From: PXAH01 sp964605645
Lineage (GTDB): Bacteria; Omnitrophota; Gorgyraeia; Duberdicusellales; 4484-171
Assembly (NCBI GenBank): GCA_964605645.1
Contig: CAZSDJ010000063.1
Span: 1-7,657, forward strand
Length of the DNA stretch: 7,657 nt
Reading direction: 5' to 3'
Positions 5,711-7,657 of the stretch are shown here, piece by piece; within the stretch, counting starts at the first letter, position 1, and the number at the start of each line of letters is the position of its first letter. The translations under genes and the position numbers were made by a program. The notes under the pieces are model-generated. The model had not been told where the DNA came from. It worked only from the letters and a program-made list of their open reading frames with translations, and did not search any database.

Positions 5711-6265
5711 ATGGATAAGAAGAAAATAGAAAAAGGGATAAGGCTGGTTATGGAGGCGTTGGGGGCAGATTTAGGAAAAAAAGATTTAGCTTCTACTCCA
5801 AAACGGGTGGCTGAAATGTACGAAGAAATTTTAGCGGGGCAATTTAAAGATGCAAGCAAAGAATTGGAAGTTATTTTAGAACAAACACATGATGAGATAA
5901 TTTTAGTAAAGGATATACCAATTTATTCTGTTTGTGAGCATCACATTATACCGTTTATCGGGAAAGCCCATGTGGCCTATATCCCGGATAAACGGATAAC
6001 CGGTTTAAGTAAAATTGCTAGAGTCGTGGATACTCTTGCGAAAAAATTACAAGTCCAGGAAAGACTAACTACCGAAGTTGCTGATATCATCATGAAAAAA
6101 TTAAAACCAAAAGGGGTTATGGTGGTAGTGGAAGCTGAACATCTCTGCATGACTATGCGCGGAGCAAAAAAACCCGGGGCAAAAACTGTAACTTCAGTGG
6201 TACGAGGAGTATTTCGGGAGAATCAAAAGACTCGCCAAGAAGCTTTGAGTTTAATTTCCTCATAA
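5711..6265 (+). CDS. folE: GTP cyclohydrolase I FolE
   Basis: The enzyme converts GTP to 7,8-dihydroneopterin triphosphate, the first step of tetrahydrofolate synthesis and also a source for queuosine-type pathways. From the chosen start it has 184 residues, the usual bacterial size. Type I (zinc) signatures are complete: STPKRVAEMY (28-37), SVCEHHIIPFIGKAHVAYIP (73-92) with zinc ligands C75 and H78, GLSKIARVV and LQVQERLT (113-120), and EAEHLCMTMRGAKKPG (141-156) with the third zinc ligand C146. It is not the zinc-independent FolE2 family. It begins a new translation unit after the inverted repeat, with a strong ribosome-binding site, and may have its own transcript, though I see no convincing promoter. 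The gene ends TCA TAA TAA, with tandem stops. Confidence 0.97.
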   Translation: MDKKKIEKGIRLVMEALGADLGKKDLASTPKRVAEMYEEILAGQFKDASKELEVILEQTHDEIILVKDIPIYSVCEHHIIPFIGKAHVAYIPDKRITGLSKIARVVDTLAKKLQVQERLTTEVADIIMKKLKPKGVMVVVEAEHLCMTMRGAKKPGAKTVTSVVRGVFRENQKTRQEALSLISS

Positions 6266-6373
6266 TAAATGTTTATATTTATAGGTAAGTCCCTTACAAT
6301 TAAAATATTGAGAATTGAAACTAACTAAAAAATAAATTTAATTATTTTGAGAAAAATTGGAAGAAATTGGATT
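6266..6373. other. Convergent AT-rich spacer, no clear terminator
   Basis: This spacer separates the folE stop from the 3' end of the minus-strand gene. Only weak structures are visible: GTAAG (6285-6289) with CTTAC (6293-6297), and an AT-only stem AAAATAA (6329-6335) with TTATTTT (6342-6348). The second is flanked by A- and T-rich sequence and could be a weak bidirectional terminator, but it has no GC pairs, so I do not call one. Confidence 0.4.
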
Positions 6374-7537
6374 TTAATTTACAATTAAGGTGCGACTGGT
6401 AATGTTATTTGAAGTATTAGCTTCCCAAGGTAGGTATTTATAATTTGCTTTAATTATGAATTTATTCCTTCCTTTTTTTCTTAATTTATACTTCCATTTT
6501 AGAGTATAGGTTGTTCCAGCTTCTAATTTAGGGACAGATCTTGCGTTTTTTGTCCCGCTGGGTAAAACAATCAATGCTTTTGAACCAAAAGATTTGATAT
6601 CACCTATATTTTTGATTTCAGCCGTGATAGTTATAATAGAATTTAATCCCGGATTCTCAGGTAATTTAAATTCAATGGAAGTGACTTTTAAATCAGGGGT
6701 GTTAGCTTCTTTAGGATCAGAAATTTTGTCAAGCCGTTCTAAGGTTGATTTTGAAAATTCAAGATTAAGCTTTAATTGTTGTACAGATAAGCTCATTATT
6801 TCAATTATTAATTTTGTGGCCCAAGTGCTATTAGAAACTTTCATTGGTTCGATAATATCATTTTCTATAATTGTGATTATTTCTTTTAGTTCTTGACTAT
6901 AATTTTTTAATTCTTTTTTGGTGTTTTTAAGATGGTATTGTAAGTCTAGATTTGAAAATTTATTAAATAGATTAATACTTTTTGCAACGTTGTCTTGAAC
7001 TGGACTTTTTTCCTTTGAAGAAACTATGTACTTTATCCGAAGTTGATAATAATGATAAGCTCCTTCTGCATAAGTTTTACTTTTTGGATCAGAACCTAAT
7101 ATAAGATCAATATTTTTAATCCGTTTATATTTTTTTCGTAATTGATCCAGTTCTTTTTTAAGCTCTATTTCGTGAGTGAAAAAGTAGCCGATAAATTTTT
7201 TATCATTAGTAAAAAATCCCTTTTTTCCCTCAATGGCGTTTATAGCTGAATTAGTAAAATAAGAAATATGTTTTAATATTTTTTTGGGATTTTTTGTTCC
7301 TTTGGGGAAAGTGGCTTTTATTATTTTCAAGGTTTCTTTGTTGATATCAGCAAAATATTCAAAAGCTTTAGACAGCTTTTTTAAGAATAGTTTGTTATCA
7401 TGAGATATTTGTTTTGCTATGTAGTGTTTTTTTTCTCGTTCAAATTGATAAGGGATGGGGGACATGGCTATTGCAGAAAAAGTAATTATAGAAAAATAAG
7501 AGGCGAAGAAAAATAGAATTTTTTTATTCTTTTTCAT
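6374..7537 (-). CDS. Exported protein with C-terminal CARDB (Ig-like) domain, function unknown
   Basis: The 387-residue product starts with a typical signal peptide: MKKNKK, a hydrophobic core (about 7-24, ILFFFASYFSIITFSAIA) and a likely cut near residue 24. There is no lipobox Cys, so it is probably secreted, periplasmic or surface-attached. Residues 35-275 are lysine-rich and mostly helical, with a possible coiled coil at about 203-235; I recognise no family there. Residues 281-387 look like a CARDB-type beta-sandwich: PDLKVTSIEF, ITITAEIKNIGDIKS, IVLPSGTKNARSVPKLEAGTTYTLKW, and near the end EANTSNN, the usual asparagine-rich finish. Such domains mediate adhesion or protein contacts outside the cell. 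The start follows an extended -10 site at a short distance; no Shine-Dalgarno site is obvious. It shares no operon with the folate genes. Confidence 0.85.
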   Translation of the reverse strand: MKKNKKILFFFASYFSIITFSAIAMSPIPYQFEREKKHYIAKQISHDNKLFLKKLSKAFEYFADINKETLKIIKATFPKGTKNPKKILKHISYFTNSAINAIEGKKGFFTNDKKFIGYFFTHEIELKKELDQLRKKYKRIKNIDLILGSDPKSKTYAEGAYHYYQLRIKYIVSSKEKSPVQDNVAKSINLFNKFSNLDLQYHLKNTKKELKNYSQELKEIITIIENDIIEPMKVSNSTWATKLIIEIMSLSVQQLKLNLEFSKSTLERLDKISDPKEANTPDLKVTSIEFKLPENPGLNSIITITAEIKNIGDIKSFGSKALIVLPSGTKNARSVPKLEAGTTYTLKWKYKLRKKGRNKFIIKANYKYLPWEANTSNNITSRTLIVN

Positions 7538-7560
7538 AAATTTAAAAATTACTTTATTCT

Positions 7561-7569
7561 ATTATATCA
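7561..7569 (-). promoter_or_regulatory. Extended -10 promoter for the CARDB-protein gene
   Basis: Read on the minus strand, TGATATAAT contains a perfect TATAAT (7561-7566) preceded by TG at one base, the extended -10 arrangement of a sigma-70-type promoter. It lies 23 bases before the ATG, so the 5' leader would be only about 15-18 bases. No good -35 is found at 16-18 bases, which an extended -10 can tolerate. Confidence 0.55.
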
Positions 7570-7640
7570 AATTTTTTAATTTTCTCTACAGTTAGTATAA
7601 AAATCACTGTGTCAAGTTTTAGTAGGTAGTTTTTTAGCGG

Positions 7641-7657
7641 CCTTAAAATGTTTAAGG
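7641..7657. repeat. Inverted repeat cut by the window end
   Basis: CCTTAAA (7641-7647) and TTTAAGG (7651-7657) are perfect complements around a 3-base loop, ATG. The preceding AGCGG suggests the stem may continue into sequence beyond the window. Its role cannot be judged from here. Confidence 0.4.

Noticed and set aside
5620..5859. Minus-strand open frame across the inverted repeat and folE start
   Set aside because: It covers the folE ribosome-binding site and N-terminus in antisense and has no recognisable domain.
6329..6348. Intrinsic terminator between folE and the minus-strand gene
   Set aside because: The 7-bp stem is only A/T, so it is too weak to call in such AT-rich sequence.
6594..6896. 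Plus-strand open frame inside the CARDB-protein gene
   Set aside because: The minus-strand frame has a signal peptide and a CARDB-like domain; the plus-strand product is a hydrophobic shadow of it.

Overview
The window is a compact, AT-rich piece of bacterial chromosome carrying mostly housekeeping genes. Six genes lie on the plus strand: the end of an EF-G-type translation factor, a YchF/OLA1 homologue without its GTPase motifs, purH, folC, mnmE and folE. One gene for an exported CARDB-domain protein lies on the minus strand and converges on folE. The code is standard, with short gaps, short overlaps and few strong Shine-Dalgarno sites. Lysine-rich proteins and intergenic scraps of small dispersed repeats suggest an uncultivated AT-rich bacterium. 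An Omnitrophota-like candidate phylum is my best guess, but it rests on recalled repeat and protein style and is weak.

Layout. 1-994: the EF-G C-terminus overlaps the G-domain-less YchF homologue by ATGA, so the two are probably translationally coupled. 995-1165: a non-coding leader with two strong inverted repeats; the second folds right up to the purH start codon. 1166-2680: purH. 2681-2762: a short gap with a direct repeat of an ACAGATTACAC unit and a palindrome. 2763-5517: folC and mnmE overlap by 14 bp; mnmE carries a heptanucleotide tandem repeat inside its coding sequence. 5518-5710: a long imperfect inverted repeat and then the best ribosome-binding site in the window. 5711-6265: folE. 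6266-6373: a convergent AT-rich spacer without a convincing terminator. 6374-7537 (minus): a lipid-free signal peptide, a helical region and a C-terminal CARDB domain, with an extended -10 promoter at 7561-7569. 7538-7657: the upstream region of that gene, ending in an inverted repeat at the window edge.

How the genes fit together. Four consecutive genes are linked through folate. FolE starts tetrahydrofolate/pterin synthesis from GTP, FolC adds glutamates to folates, PurH uses 10-formyl-THF in the last steps of IMP synthesis, and MnmE uses a methylene-THF one-carbon unit to modify wobble U34 of tRNA. The first two genes belong to translation. The points most worth a second look are the YchF homologue that has lost its nucleotide-binding loops, an MnmE with Thr where the catalytic Glu of the G domain is expected, a PurH with changed phosphate-site residues, the structured purH leader, and the repeat insertion in mnmE. 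I see no defence system, mobile element with a transposase, CRISPR array, tRNA or rRNA here.
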